Notes: generated by a model not told the origin, from the letters alone. Numbered from the stretch's first letter, positions 24,978-34,692 are shown. The stretch: DNA of 64,000 nt from Verrucomicrobium sp. BvORR106 (GCF_000739655.1 NZ_BATR01000002.1:1-64000), one strand, 5' to 3'. Translations and numbers: made by a program.

Positions 24978-25814
24978 CTACAGTGAAAGGGCCACCAGAT
25001 TCCCAGCATTAAAGAGCGCGTGCATGAACACCGGCACCAGGAGACAGCCCGTGGTTTCATAGGCCAGCGCAAATCCGATCGCCAGGAGGAACAACGGCAC
25101 CAGGCTGCCCACATGCTGGTGCACCGCAGCGAAGACCAGCGCGGAAAAGATCGCCGCAAACCACCGGTCCGTGAATCGTTTTACCACCCCGTAGAGGAAT
25201 CCGCGGAAGAAGAGCTCCTCACTCAGCGGCGCCACCACCACTGCCAGCACCCCCAGGAGCACCTTCGACGCGATGTTCCCCGAGTTCTTGAAGATCTTCA
25301 CAGTGTCCTGAGGGGAGCCGTCCACATCCTTCCACCCCAGACCCAGAGCCGTGGCAATAGAAAGGACCAGGGCCATGCCCAGCACCACGACGACCACCGC
25401 CCCCACCGCCAGGCCTAATGCCCGCGCCATGCTCATCTGACGCAGGCCAAACATCTCCGCTGGGTTCAGCCCCCGGTAGATCGTGAGATACCCTACCAGC
25501 ATCAGACTCAAAAAGACCAGGATCACCGCGCTGAAAAACAACCCCGCCGCCGAGGCGGCGTCCGACAACTCCTCGACCTTCGGCGCGGCCCCCTCACTCC
25601 GCTGCATCCCCCCCCAGACCATCAAGGAAAGAAGGGCCAGGGCCACACAGACGTCCACCGTGTTGTACGGCCGCACCAGCACGTTGCCTTCCAGGTTCCA
25701 ATGCAGATCCTGGGTGACACGGAGCACCCCGTACACCGTTAGGGCAATCGCGAGAGACAGCCCCGCGATGGCGAACACGTCGCGCATCACGGCCAGCGTT
25801 GCTAGGTCACTCAT
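24978..25814 (-). CDS. CPBP family intramembrane glutamic endopeptidase
   Basis: This 278-residue polytopic membrane protein has about eight hydrophobic segments. The catalytic motifs of the CPBP/Abi group are visible: EELFFRGF (EExxxR), FAAVHQHV (FxxxH) and FMHALFNAGN (HxxxN) near the C-terminus. Such proteases cut within or near membranes and some process prenylated or immunity-related proteins. The start is ATG at 25814 and it lies 46 bp after sppA in the same direction. The stop is 24 bp upstream of thiL's start. Confidence 0.88.
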   Translation of the reverse strand: MSDLATLAVMRDVFAIAGLSLAIALTVYGVLRVTQDLHWNLEGNVLVRPYNTVDVCVALALLSLMVWGGMQRSEGAAPKVEELSDAASAAGLFFSAVILVFLSLMLVGYLTIYRGLNPAEMFGLRQMSMARALGLAVGAVVVVVLGMALVLSIATALGLGWKDVDGSPQDTVKIFKNSGNIASKVLLGVLAVVVAPLSEELFFRGFLYGVVKRFTDRWFAAIFSALVFAAVHQHVGSLVPLFLLAIGFALAYETTGCLLVPVFMHALFNAGNLVALSL

Positions 25815-25860
25815 CGTAGGGGTGTCTCGTCAGATGGATCAAGCCGGAGGGTCGCCCCGC

Positions 25861-26892
25861 TTATCGCACCATGTGCGCCGGCAGCAAGTAGGGCTTGCCC
25901 GCCTCCAGACGCGGCAGCAGACGGTCGCTCACATCAAGCTCCACCTTGCCCGTAGAGGACGCCTGGGCCTTGCCCATGATCCCCAGCAGCTGTGCGAGAG
26001 AAGGGGTCAGGCTGTACTTCACCACCATGGCATCCTTCGCACCGCCCAGTTCCTTGGCCAGAGCATACGCATCTTCCACATAGCCCAGCTGGTCCACCAG
26101 CTTGTACTCCAGCGCCTGCTTGCCCGTCACCACGCGGCCATCCGCCACCCCGGTACGCAGCTGCGCTTCGTCAATGTTGCGAGCCTTGGCGACAATGCCC
26201 ACGAACTTGTCATACATCGCGGAAACCAGGCTCTGGATGTACTCCCGCTCGTCCTCCCGCATGGGGCGGGAACCGCTGAGCGTGTCCTTGAACTTGCCAC
26301 TGGCAAACGTCATCGTCTCGAGGCCCACCTTGCCGAAGGTCTGGCTGTAGTTCAGGCTCTGGATGATCACGCCGATGCTCGCCGTCAGAGTGGTCTCATT
26401 GGCCACGATCTTCGAGGCGCCGCAGGCCAGATAGTAGCCCCCGGAGGCGGCAATCGAGTCCATGTACACCACCACTTTCTTCTTGGCCGCCGCCTTCTTC
26501 ACCGCATTATAAAGATTGTCCGAGGCCGTCACCTCCCCACCCGGCGAGTTCACCCGGATGACGATCGCCTTCACATTCTTGTCCTCAGAGGCCTGCTCCA
26601 GCGCCCTCTGAATGGCATCCACGTTCATCCCGCCCTCGGAGAAGAGATCCCCCGCCGGGCCGCTGGCAATGATGCCCTCGATGTCGATACGGACGATTTT
26701 GTCCTTGGCCTCCGCCGCGCCAGCCTCGACCAGCGTCTCACGGAACTTCTGTTTGGGCTCCACATAGCCGATGGACGCACTGTCCAGGCCCATCCCCAGC
26801 ACAGCCGCAAACGACACAAAATTCAGTGCCAGACTGACCAGCAGCGCAACAATCACGAAAGCAAGCAAACATCCGAGGCCTTTGTTTTTCAT
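25861..26892 (-). CDS. sppA: Signal peptide peptidase SppA
   Basis: A 343-residue S49 serine protease that digests cleaved signal peptides in the membrane. One N-terminal membrane segment at about residues 7-29 anchors it. The catalytic Ser is in SIAASGGYYLACGASKI, the likely catalytic Lys in TFASGKFKDTLSGSRPM, and the VIRVNSPGGEVTASD strand is conserved. The length fits the short, single-domain form. I chose the ATG at 26892; an upstream start at 26925 is less likely. It is next to the CPBP protease gene in the same direction. Confidence 0.92.
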   Translation of the reverse strand: MKNKGLGCLLAFVIVALLVSLALNFVSFAAVLGMGLDSASIGYVEPKQKFRETLVEAGAAEAKDKIVRIDIEGIIASGPAGDLFSEGGMNVDAIQRALEQASEDKNVKAIVIRVNSPGGEVTASDNLYNAVKKAAAKKKVVVYMDSIAASGGYYLACGASKIVANETTLTASIGVIIQSLNYSQTFGKVGLETMTFASGKFKDTLSGSRPMREDEREYIQSLVSAMYDKFVGIVAKARNIDEAQLRTGVADGRVVTGKQALEYKLVDQLGYVEDAYALAKELGGAKDAMVVKYSLTPSLAQLLGIMGKAQASSTGKVELDVSDRLLPRLEAGKPYLLPAHMVR

Positions 26893-27250
26893 GGTCGCCG
26901 AGCCTACGATGGGATTGTCCCGCACGCAACAAATGGCGGTTTTACGGTCCAGGTGCGGGAGCCAGTGGGCAGCGGGCGGGACAGCCGGTGCGTCAGTACG
27001 TCAGTGGGCAGTGCGTCAAGGTGTTGGACCTGAAATTGTAAGGAGTGCAGGCTTCAGCCTGCGAATGCTGAGAGCTGGCACCTTAGGAAACCGTCTCCCG
27101 CCTCCCCGCGCAACGAGCCGCCATGCCGAAGGCATCCCAGAAGGGATGCCGGAAGTTGAGGGAGCGTAGCGACCGACACCTCCGGTACATAAAGAAAGGA
27201 AATTCCATCCTGAAGGGATGGCAGAGACGCCGCATCCCCCTTCGTCCCCA
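26893..27250. repeat. Intergenic hairpin-rich region
   Basis: It contains a CAGTGCGT-type block at about 26988-27021 shared with 20260-20305, the hairpin GCAGGCT-TCA-GCCTGC at 27045-27061, and GGCATCCCAGAAGGGATGCC and CCATCCTGAAGGGATGG near 27132 and 27207. No gene is seen. Confidence 0.6.
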
Positions 27251-27646
27251 TCACCTCAGGTTTTCCAGTCTTGCGCCATCCGCATCGGTGACATCACTCC
27301 CCAAAGCCACGGCCAGCACATCCTCAAAGAACGGCCAGACTCCACGTCGATCCGGCCAGAGACGCCGGCTGTCGAATTCCCAAATAACGGTCGCCCAATC
27401 TTCTTGAACAGGCAAAGCATCTGCCTTTGCCACAAAGGCACCAGGCCAGCGTTGGTTCACTCTCCCTACCGCAGCCACAAGGTAATCAATCTCATCCTGG
27501 GTGTGTTGCACGAGATCCCCAAGCCACGTGGTCTGATACACGAGATATCCCCTCACAGAAACAACTGTCGAGCCCTCGTGCACGGCACGCGACAGGTGCC
27601 AAAGCATATGTTCTACAATCTGCTGCTGAGTGGGGCTAGGATGCAT
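27251..27646 (-). CDS. Hypothetical protein, unrecognised
   Basis: A 131-residue soluble protein starting MHPSPTQQQIVEHMLWHL, with a beta-strand segment STVVSVRGYLVYQTTW and an acidic C-terminus. The frame extends upstream to 27784, but ATGs at 27646 or 27691 are more likely. The coding signal is fair, not strong. Confidence 0.45.
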   Translation of the reverse strand: MHPSPTQQQIVEHMLWHLSRAVHEGSTVVSVRGYLVYQTTWLGDLVQHTQDEIDYLVAAVGRVNQRWPGAFVAKADALPVQEDWATVIWEFDSRRLWPDRRGVWPFFEDVLAVALGSDVTDADGARLENLR

Positions 27647-27857
27647 GATGTGAAACACTTCTATTCCGGTCCCCGAAATCCAGGCCCCCATTGTTCGGCA
27701 CGTACGGCCCCGCCCCTTCCGTGGCAACACGAATGAGTTCTTATCCGCCGTTTCGGCGCAGAACTTAGGCCACCCATGCACCACACCTCATCACTTCACG
27801 CCCGCTCCCGCCTCGCTCAAATCCGAAGCCCAATCCCCGAAGGGGATTTTTACCACA

Positions 27858-27897
27858 GCCCAAGGTTGAACGAGCCCTAAGCGAGTCAACCTTGGGC
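27858..27897. repeat. 12-bp perfect hairpin
   Basis: Arms GCCCAAGGTTGA at 27858-27869 and TCAACCTTGGGC at 27886-27897, with a 16-base loop. It lies in the 350-bp gap between the hypothetical gene (minus) and the lipoprotein gene (plus), which diverge. It has no T-run, so it is more likely a repeat than a terminator. Confidence 0.75.
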
Positions 27898-27996
27898 ACC
27901 ACCCACGATTGAGCTCAGGTGTGAAGACCGACCGCATCGCCTCTCCACCCACCGGCATCAACACCTCCCGGCCCCCTCTGCATCTCCCCAATCACC

Positions 27997-28422
27997 ATGT
28001 CCCTACTTCAGCCCCGCCGGCTCATCTGCGCCACCCTGGGCATGCTGGTCCTTTTCACATCTTGTTCCCCGCGGGCCCCTGAGCACACCCAACCAAACCA
28101 GCCCGCTGGAGTTCTCCTGAGATCCGGGCCAGGCGCATCCTCCCTCCCCCACGTAATCGTCCCCGTCGTGGACTTCCCCGACGCCACCGTGGCGGAGTTT
28201 GTGAAATTGTTCGGAGACATGATCGTCGGTAGCATGCAGTGGTCAGAGCCCGGCATGCGCATGCGTGTGACCTGCTCCGAAGCCGTGAAGCACAAACGCT
28301 TCCGCCTCGAACCCCAGGAGAAACTCACCGCCCTGGAACTCTTGACCCAGTTTGCCCTGGCGTCCCAGACTGTTGTGGAAGTCAATGAAATGACCATCCA
28401 CATCAGAGCGTGCGATGAGTGA
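27997..28422 (+). CDS. Small lipoprotein, STN-like
   Basis: The 141-residue product starts with a signal peptide and a lipobox-like VLFTSCS, so the mature protein should be lipid-anchored at Cys23. The mature part has a short STN/secretin-like pattern (FPDATVAEFVKLFGDMI, later LTALELLTQFALASQTVVEV). The function is unknown; a substrate-binding or outer-membrane accessory role is possible. The following gene overlaps or nearly overlaps it. Confidence 0.6.
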   Translation: MSLLQPRRLICATLGMLVLFTSCSPRAPEHTQPNQPAGVLLRSGPGASSLPHVIVPVVDFPDATVAEFVKLFGDMIVGSMQWSEPGMRMRVTCSEAVKHKRFRLEPQEKLTALELLTQFALASQTVVEVNEMTIHIRACDE

Positions 28423-28433
28423 AGCTGGCTCCC

Positions 28434-28862
28434 ATGAGACTCGACAGCCCCATCTACCACACTCTGCTGTGGATCACCTCCATCCTGCCCATCGCCTTGG
28501 GGTGCACCGCCATCGTCCATAGCCTCTGGCAGAATCCAGCACATTGGGTCATCATCCCCATTGGACTGCTAGTGGCTGGCATGGGCGTGCCCCCATTGCG
28601 ACTGGCCCGCAAGCTGGACTCCCCCGTCCTGTTGAAGAGCCCCTCCTGCCTCATGACAGCCTCCACCTACCATGTGATCACCGGCGGAGAAAGATGCCAA
28701 CTGAAACAGTTCCCCAGAATGTCCTTTGTTCTTCTGACCTTGCAGAGCGGTGTTGAGGTGATGTTCATCCCCAAGCTGGAAAGCTACTTCGACATCAAGA
28801 AAGACGGCGCCCAGGCATGGTGGGAAGACCAGCTCGCCGCGGCAGTCCGCAAGAGCCACTAG
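28434..28862 (+). CDS. Small membrane protein, unrecognised
   Basis: A 142-residue protein with two hydrophobic segments in the first 60 residues (HTLLWITSILPIALGC and WVIIPIGLLVAGMG) and a soluble C-terminal part. The ATG at 28434 is used; a GTG at 28419 that overlaps the upstream stop is an alternative and would couple the two genes. The family is not recognised. Confidence 0.55.
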   Translation: MRLDSPIYHTLLWITSILPIALGCTAIVHSLWQNPAHWVIIPIGLLVAGMGVPPLRLARKLDSPVLLKSPSCLMTASTYHVITGGERCQLKQFPRMSFVLLTLQSGVEVMFIPKLESYFDIKKDGAQAWWEDQLAAAVRKSH

Positions 28863-29002
28863 GCAATATCTTCCCCCCTCGCCACCCACGAGCCACCGCA
28901 GACCCTCCGCCCAGACTCAGCACAAAGCTCCCACAAGTTGCTTCGGCCCAGTTCACCGGCACTGAGCAGCGTCTCGTCATCGCCCCGCCCCCCGCCTCAG
29001 AA

Positions 29003-29064
29003 GCCTCAACCAGGCGAAGCCGTCTCAACCAGCGCAGCGTCTCAACGTGCCGCTTGCGGCACAT
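29003..29064. repeat. GTCTCAACC hairpin array 2
   Basis: The linker occurs at 29022 and 29039, with a variant CCTCAACC at 29004. Hairpins: GGC-GAA-GCC, GC-GCA-GC, and GTGCCGC-TT-GCGGCAC. The array is immediately downstream of the minus-strand gene that ends at 29079. Confidence 0.8.
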
Positions 29065-29078
29065 CTCACCCCCCCTCC

Positions 29079-30380
29079 TCATCCTCTCACCGGCATCATG
29101 AGCACCTTGTCCACCCGGTGGCCGTCCATGTCGATGACCTCCACGCGGTAGCCTTGCTCCTCGAACCAGTCCCCCTCCTGGGGCACGCCACCCATGCGGC
29201 GTATGAGGTAGCCGGCAAAGGTCTGATAGTCGCGTTCCGCTGCTGGAGGCAGAGTGAAGCCCTGCACACTTTCCTCGAACGTCTCGCAGTCCATCATGGC
29301 ATCGATCAGCCAGGAGCCATCGTCCCGGCGCAGAGCCCGCGGCTTGAGCCGGACATCCTGCGAGGGGAAGTCCCCCACAATGGCCTCCATGATGTCGTGC
29401 ACCGTGACCACTCCGATGACGCTGCCGAACTCATCCACCACCAGCGCGAGATGCTTGCCGGAGGTCTTGAAGGTATCCAGCAGCTTTGACGCCGGGGTGG
29501 TGTCTGGCGTCATCATCATGGGCGTCATGACATCCCGCACCCGCACCGGCACTCCCGCCGCCAGGTTCGCGTAAATAGCCTTCACCGACACCATGCCCAC
29601 CACATGGTCCCGCCGCCCCTCATAGACAGGGAAGTAGGAGTGCCCGCTGACCACGATCTTGTGCCACAGGAGGTCATGTTGCTCATCCGCATTCACCCAG
29701 ATGATCTTCGCCCGCGGCGTCATCAGCTCCCGGGCCTGCAGGTGGTCCAGTTCGAGGACATTCTCCACCATGCTGGACTCTGTGGGGACAAACACGCCAG
29801 CCCGCATGCCTTCCCGCATGAGCGACTTCACCTCCTCATCAGAAATGGTCTGCTCCTCCGTGATCTTCACGCCAAACAGCCGCAGCAAGCCGTCCGTGGA
29901 GGCGCTGAGAAAATTAACCGCCGGCCCCGTGATGCGGGACAACCGGCTCATGGGCCGCGCCAGCAGCACGGCATAACCTTCGGGATTGTTCAATCCCAAC
30001 CGCTTGGGGATCAGCTCCCCCACCACGAGCGAGAGGTAAGTGATGGCCACAACGACCAGCACAAAGCTCACCGGCTGGGCATAGCGCTCCAGGCCAGGGA
30101 CCTCCTTCAACACCACGACCAGATGCTCCGACAAGGTGGCTCCGCCATAGACCCCCGTCAGGATGCCCACCAGGGTGATGCCAATCTGCACCGTGGCCAG
30201 GAATCGGTTGGGATTCTCCGCCAGCTCCAGAGCCACCCCGGCCCTGGCATCACCCGCCTCTGCGAGAGTGCGCAAACGGTTCCGCTTTGATGACACCAAG
30301 GCGATTTCCGCCATGGCAAAAACGCCATTGGCCACCACCAGGAAAAAGATAATCGCGATCTCAAACAAAATATCACTCAT
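29079..30380 (-). CDS. CorC/HlyC-type protein with CNNM, CBS pair and C-terminal domains
   Basis: This 433-residue protein starts with a CNNM/DUF21 membrane domain (about residues 5-190, with SSKRNRLRTLAEAGDARAG after the first helix), then a CBS pair (about 215-330) and a C-terminal CorC_HlyC domain. Family members are linked to magnesium or cobalt efflux and to surface integrity; the old name hemolysin is misleading. The start is ATG. It is followed on the minus strand by GTCTCAACC array 2. Confidence 0.9.
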   Translation of the reverse strand: MSDILFEIAIIFFLVVANGVFAMAEIALVSSKRNRLRTLAEAGDARAGVALELAENPNRFLATVQIGITLVGILTGVYGGATLSEHLVVVLKEVPGLERYAQPVSFVLVVVAITYLSLVVGELIPKRLGLNNPEGYAVLLARPMSRLSRITGPAVNFLSASTDGLLRLFGVKITEEQTISDEEVKSLMREGMRAGVFVPTESSMVENVLELDHLQARELMTPRAKIIWVNADEQHDLLWHKIVVSGHSYFPVYEGRRDHVVGMVSVKAIYANLAAGVPVRVRDVMTPMMMTPDTTPASKLLDTFKTSGKHLALVVDEFGSVIGVVTVHDIMEAIVGDFPSQDVRLKPRALRRDDGSWLIDAMMDCETFEESVQGFTLPPAAERDYQTFAGYLIRRMGGVPQEGDWFEEQGYRVEVIDMDGHRVDKVLMMPVRG

Positions 30381-30460
30381 GCATCAATAGAAATGTAGCC
30401 GGACCCGCTCCCGGTTGTTCCCGATTCAGCCGCCCGGCCAGAGCGATACGCCACCTGCGG

Positions 30461-30545
30461 GCAAGCACCTCAACAGGCGCTTGCGCCGTCTCAACCGGGG
30501 CGGAGCCCGTCTCAACCAGATCGCGGAGCGATCGTCTCAACTCCC
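30461..30545. repeat. GTCTCAACC hairpin array 3
   Basis: Linkers at 30488, 30509 and 30534, plus a variant ACCTCAAC at 30467. The palindromes are GGCGC-TTG-CGCC, GGGGC-GGA-GCCC and GATCGC-GGA-GCGATC. It lies just after the stop codon of the gene that ends at 30547, on the minus strand. Confidence 0.85.
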
Positions 30546-30546
30546 C

Positions 30547-31971
30547 TCAATAGATCATCTTGGAGTCCGGCTCCGCCGTCTCCACCATGCTCACCGCCTC
30601 CACCATCGGCACCGTCTGGTTGCCCTCCTGGCGGTAGGTGACCTTCCCGATCACTTTCACCCAGCCCATGTCCTTGAAGGCGGGCGGGGTCTTCCCAAAT
30701 TCCACTGGGATCGAGTACGGCCGGGCGTCAGCCGCGCAGCACTGCACCTGAAGGCGGAAGATGCGCACACGGGTCCCCGCATCATTGTTCACCTTCTCCG
30801 GCATCACCTGAGCGATCGTCTCCACGGACTGGCCATTGAGCACAGACTGCACCTCTTTGTCCCCCGCGGTGTAGAAGATCTCCGGCACCTCCAGCATGAA
30901 GTTGCCCTCCTTGCTGCGCGGCACCTGGGCCTCCAGGTCCTTCAGCGTGAAATGTCCATAATTTTTGGCCTCTGCTCCAGCGCTCTTGGCCTGGCGGTCA
31001 AGCTCCTGTGGATTCACCGGCGGCATCACATCACCTGGCTGTCCCGCCGCAGGCAGGGGCCCGGGAGGTGCGTCAGCAGAGGAGTTCCCTGCCACCGCCG
31101 AGCGGTTTCCCGCCTCTTTCTTCAGCGAGAACTGGTCCGCCAGACCGCCCTGACCATAATTCTGGTTGTACAGGCCTTTGTTCACCACCGCGCGGGAGCT
31201 GAACTGGTCGGGCGTATTGATCGCAGCGTAGGTCACCGGGACAGCCAGCAGGAAGATAGCAACCACCCGGCCCACCACGCCGCTCTCCTCAAGAATACCA
31301 TGGGCGTGCCCATGCTCATGATCGTGGTTGTGCTCGTGACCATGATCGTGCCCAGCATGATGATGATGCTCGTGCCCGTGATCATGATGCTCGTGCCCGT
31401 GATCATGATGATCGTGACCGCAGCACTCCTGCTTTTTCACCAGATCTATGCCGGGAGCATGAGCGTGCCCGTGGCCATGACCTTCCTCATGGTGATGTTC
31501 ATGACCGCACCCTGGGCCATGCACGTGCCCCTGCGCGGCGGCTTTGCCGTTGGCCTGGGTAGTTTCATGCTCATGCTGGTGCTCGTGACCATGGCCGTGA
31601 TCGTGCCCGCATCCAGGTCCGTGACTGTGCTCATGTCCATGACCGCACCCGGCTCCATGCACGTGGGCATGAGCATGGGCGTGCTCATGTTTATGTCCGT
31701 GATCGTGATCATGATCATGACCATGGCCGCAGCAGCCCTCCGCATCACCGTCCTCTGAGCAGCAATCCGCCTCCTTGGCCTTGGTCGTGACCAGGTTGAA
31801 CAACGCCAAGATCATCAGGCCAATCCCGGAAACCAAGACCATGGGGCGGAAGATCCCGTCCGCCGGAAGGTAGTTCACCAGACGCCCGCTGACATAGAAG
31901 TAGAGCATCACTGCGCCCCACAACATCAGGAGCAGAACGCTGATCATATGAATGGCAATGCGCTTCGTCAT
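30547..31971 (-). CDS. TIGR03943-type protein with a very histidine-rich region
   Basis: This 474-residue protein has two membrane helices at the N-terminus (about 8-28 and 42-62), a stretch at about 70-235 with some 55 histidines alternating with Gly, Asp and Glu, a third helix near 247, and a C-terminal domain ending with the family motif [13 protein letters not shown]. The group pairs with a permease of the DUF318 type. The His-rich part likely binds divalent metal ions; storage, sensing or supply to the permease is inference. The start codon overlaps the permease stop by 4 bp. Confidence 0.85.
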   Translation of the reverse strand: MTKRIAIHMISVLLLMLWGAVMLYFYVSGRLVNYLPADGIFRPMVLVSGIGLMILALFNLVTTKAKEADCCSEDGDAEGCCGHGHDHDHDHGHKHEHAHAHAHVHGAGCGHGHEHSHGPGCGHDHGHGHEHQHEHETTQANGKAAAQGHVHGPGCGHEHHHEEGHGHGHAHAPGIDLVKKQECCGHDHHDHGHEHHDHGHEHHHHAGHDHGHEHNHDHEHGHAHGILEESGVVGRVVAIFLLAVPVTYAAINTPDQFSSRAVVNKGLYNQNYGQGGLADQFSLKKEAGNRSAVAGNSSADAPPGPLPAAGQPGDVMPPVNPQELDRQAKSAGAEAKNYGHFTLKDLEAQVPRSKEGNFMLEVPEIFYTAGDKEVQSVLNGQSVETIAQVMPEKVNNDAGTRVRIFRLQVQCCAADARPYSIPVEFGKTPPAFKDMGWVKVIGKVTYRQEGNQTVPMVEAVSMVETAEPDSKMIY

Positions 31972-33065
31972 GGCTTGGCTTCAGTTGAAGGTGAGGGGGT
32001 TACTACAGGCGCAACCGCCGCAGGGGAGGCGATTGGAGCCGCTGGAGATGCTTGAGTTGCCGCCGCAGGGCCAACGGGACCGGTACTTGAGACAGCGGTT
32101 GCCGGCGGCTTGTTGGAAAGCTTGCCCACCCATTTTGCCCAGGGTTCACAAAGAAGGGCCACCAGCAGGAAGATGGCCACGCACAGGCCGACCATGAACT
32201 TCCGGCGGAAAACGGAAGAGTACATGAAGACCAGCTTCACATCCAGCATGGGGCCGAAGACCAGGAAAGCCAGCTTGGCCGCGTTGGAAAAGCTGTCCAT
32301 GGGAGCAGCGATGAAGGCATCCGACGTGCTGCACAGCGCCAGGGCAAAGGCCAGCCCCATAAGGGTGGGCACTGCAAAGAGCTCATTCCCGGCCACCGCC
32401 GTGATCCGGCTCTGGTCCACCTGCGTGTTGAAGGCGGCCGTGATGATCACCCCGATGGTGAAATACATCGCCGTATCCAGGAAGTCCCGCATGGCCGTCC
32501 GCATGGCGTGCGTCAGCTTGGCATCGAAGCTCTGGGGGGCACCATTGGCCGCCGCGGCCCCCTTACCTATGCCCCGCACAACGGAATCCACCAGCACATC
32601 CTCCGGCTTCTTCCGGATCAGGACCAACCCCACAATGACCGCCACCGCGTAGCCCAGAGTGATGCGGGAGAGCGTCATCGTCGCATTCCCAATGCCGAAA
32701 ACGCCGCCCATCTGGAACTCCTTGAACGCCGTGAGGGTACTCGCAATGACGATGGGATTGATAATCGGTGCGCTGAGGAGGTAGGTGATGCCGCAGGAGA
32801 TCGGGAGCCCTTTCTGGACCAGCCTTCGCACCACCGGGACCACCGCACACTCACACACCGGGAACACCAGCCCAAGGAAGCCCGCCGCCAGAGTGGAGAG
32901 CACCCGGTTCTTCGGGAGCACCCGCTCAAGCAGTTTCGCAGGGAGGAAGGCGTCAATGAGCCCTGAGAGCAGCGTCCCCACCAGGATGTAAGGGGCTCCC
33001 TCGAACAGGATGCTCAAGAAAGCCTTCAGGATGTCGCCGGTCGCGCTCGGTTCTGGCAGGGTCAT
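31968..33065 (-). CDS. Permease of DUF318/YraQ type
   Basis: A 365-residue polytopic membrane protein with about eight to nine segments. The family motif is [19 protein letters not shown], followed by [15 protein letters not shown]; a second repeat half is [13 protein letters not shown]. Cysteines in CECAV are conserved in the group. The substrate is unknown; with its His-rich neighbour, a metal ion or metalloid role is plausible but not shown. The C-terminal tail is Ala/Pro-rich and not conserved. Its stop overlaps the next gene's ATG (ATGA), which points to translational coupling. Confidence 0.88.
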   Translation of the reverse strand: MTLPEPSATGDILKAFLSILFEGAPYILVGTLLSGLIDAFLPAKLLERVLPKNRVLSTLAAGFLGLVFPVCECAVVPVVRRLVQKGLPISCGITYLLSAPIINPIVIASTLTAFKEFQMGGVFGIGNATMTLSRITLGYAVAVIVGLVLIRKKPEDVLVDSVVRGIGKGAAAANGAPQSFDAKLTHAMRTAMRDFLDTAMYFTIGVIITAAFNTQVDQSRITAVAGNELFAVPTLMGLAFALALCSTSDAFIAAPMDSFSNAAKLAFLVFGPMLDVKLVFMYSSVFRRKFMVGLCVAIFLLVALLCEPWAKWVGKLSNKPPATAVSSTGPVGPAAATQASPAAPIASPAAVAPVVTPSPSTEAKP

Positions 33066-33298
33066 GCGGAAGTGATACGGAAGTGAATGGAGCCCCTACT
33101 TACGTCCGAAGGCCCTCGGTTCAAACGGGGAAACACACACAAGACCACTTTTCACAGGTCCATTGGACAACTCGTCGACGATGCCCTTCGTATTTCTCCT
33201 GCCACCGCACCAATCCCCAAACCTTCCCTTGCCGGGTGGCGTATCCCTGCTAGCACTTTTCCCGAGTTCAAACCTAAAACACTGAACGGAACAACACC

Positions 33299-33904
33299 AT
33301 GGCCCACACCCTGCCTCCCCTTCCCTACGACAAGGCCGCCCTCGAGCCTCACATCGACGCCCAGACGATGGAAATCCACCACGGCCGTCACCACAACGCC
33401 TATGTGACGAACCTGAACAACGCGATCGCCGGCAACGCAGAACTCGAGGCGCTGAGCATCGACGACCTGAACAAGAACATCAACAGCGTGCCCGAAGGCA
33501 TCCGCACCGCCGTGCGCAACAACGGTGGCGGCCACTGGAACCACACCTTCTTCTGGAACATCATGGGCCCGAACGCCGGTGGCGCCCCCAAAGGTGAACT
33601 CGCCGCCGCCATCGACGCCGCCTTTGGCAGCTTCGACGCCTTCAAGGAAGCCTTCGCCAAGGCTGGCGTGGGCCGTTTCGGCTCCGGCTGGGCCTGGCTG
33701 GTGAAAAAGGATGGCAAAGTCGCCATCACCTCCACCCCGAACCAGGACAACCCCCTCATGGACGGCTCCGGCACCCCGCTGCTGGGCATCGACGTCTGGG
33801 AGCACGCCTACTACCTGAAGTATCAGAACAAGCGCCCTGACTACATCGCCGCCTGGTGGAATGTGGTGAACTGGGACGCCGTCGCCGAGCGCTTCGCTGC
33901 GTAA
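33299..33904 (+). CDS. sodA: Manganese-type superoxide dismutase
   Basis: A 201-residue cytosolic SOD that converts superoxide to peroxide and oxygen. The metal ligands are His27, His82, Asp165 and His169 (Met1 numbering). FGSGWAWLV and NQDNPLM, with Gln in the second motif, are typical of Mn- rather than Fe-enzymes. No signal peptide is present. It starts after GGAACAACACC, a weak Shine-Dalgarno, and is followed by a clear terminator. The gene stands alone. Confidence 0.95.
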   Translation: MAHTLPPLPYDKAALEPHIDAQTMEIHHGRHHNAYVTNLNNAIAGNAELEALSIDDLNKNINSVPEGIRTAVRNNGGGHWNHTFFWNIMGPNAGGAPKGELAAAIDAAFGSFDAFKEAFAKAGVGRFGSGWAWLVKKDGKVAITSTPNQDNPLMDGSGTPLLGIDVWEHAYYLKYQNKRPDYIAAWWNVVNWDAVAERFAA

Positions 33905-33938
33905 GCCACCCCTCTGGGCTTCCAACTTCCCTGCCTCT

Positions 33939-33975
33939 ATGGCCGATGTCTTCATGACATCGGCCATTTTTTTTG
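33939..33975 (+). terminator. Rho-independent terminator after sodA
   Basis: Stem ATGGCCGATGTC / GACATCGGCCAT with a five-base loop (TTCAT) and an eight-base T-run. It lies 35 bp after the stop codon. Confidence 0.92.
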
Positions 33976-34053
33976 CCCTGGAGTTATTGATGTGAATTTC
34001 CGTGAGTAAACTGCTGGCACTCACCAAAATAAGCATCACATTCCCGGCGAAGA

Positions 34054-34371
34054 ATGCCCTGCACGTTAGCCAGACTGCCTTGCGGCGTCATCTATACTGA
34101 AGCCTTCAGCCAGCACCTTGCCCGGGTGCATGCGGAGCAGGCACCGCATCATCCCAAGCGGGTGATGACCTTCGAGTACGTGCGATGCGCCAGCGGCCCC
34201 ATGCGAGGCCGCGCCTGGTGTCAGGTACTCTGGCTGCCGGATGAAGTCGTTCCCGACTACCGCCGCTATCGTATGGGGCGGATCACCGTGCACTTCCCCA
34301 AGAGCTCCCAGCATGGCCTGCGGGAGCGTTGCCTGGACTACCTCAATGACCGGGTCGTGGTACGACCGTGA
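34054..34371 (+). CDS. Hypothetical 105-residue basic protein
   Basis: A small protein with a basic, Arg-rich middle (CASGPMRGRAWCQVL) and an Arg-rich C-terminus (MGRITVHFPKSSQHGLRER). No family is recognised. The gene starts with an ATG and ends before a possible hairpin with GCAAAA/TTTTGC at 34391-34431. Its coding quality is fair; it is a small orphan. Confidence 0.5.
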   Translation: MPCTLARLPCGVIYTEAFSQHLARVHAEQAPHHPKRVMTFEYVRCASGPMRGRAWCQVLWLPDEVVPDYRRYRMGRITVHFPKSSQHGLRERCLDYLNDRVVVRP

Positions 34372-34692
34372 TCAGAGTGTTTCCAGAGCAGCAAAAGCAT
34401 CAAGGAGCCGCCCTCTGATGCGGCTGTTTTGCTAATTTTCCAGCCGCGGCAAGACTGTGCTACCCGGCCCTCCATTGCTGGGTCCTCCAGGTATCGCAAC
34501 CGTCACAATCTTGAGCAGAAAGGGACGACATTTGTCTTTCAATCCTGAGTCGCGGGGTGCTACAGTCCGCGCTCCCTCTGCTGTCCCCTCATACAGAGCC
34601 ATTTCTCCAGATTCGTCATTATCGGGTCGCTCGACTGAGGGCGGCAGCATGCCCGCATATCAGCGCAGCCCCTTCTGAACTCCCTCCGGACG
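34372..34692. other. Intergenic region before the polysaccharide locus, 321 bp
   Basis: It should hold the promoter for the polysaccharide operon. A stem AGCCGC/GCGGCT inside GCAAAA...TTTTGC at 34391-34431 may terminate the upstream gene. No other gene or RNA is seen, and no firm -10/-35 pair can be called. Confidence 0.4.

Noticed and set aside
27858-27897. Intrinsic terminator
   Set aside because: A perfect stem but a 16-base loop and no T-run; placed between divergent genes.
31300-31750. Tandem DNA repeat in the His-rich region
   Set aside because: The repeats are of the GHDH/GHEH type at protein level; the DNA units vary in codons, so selection on the protein explains it better than slippage.
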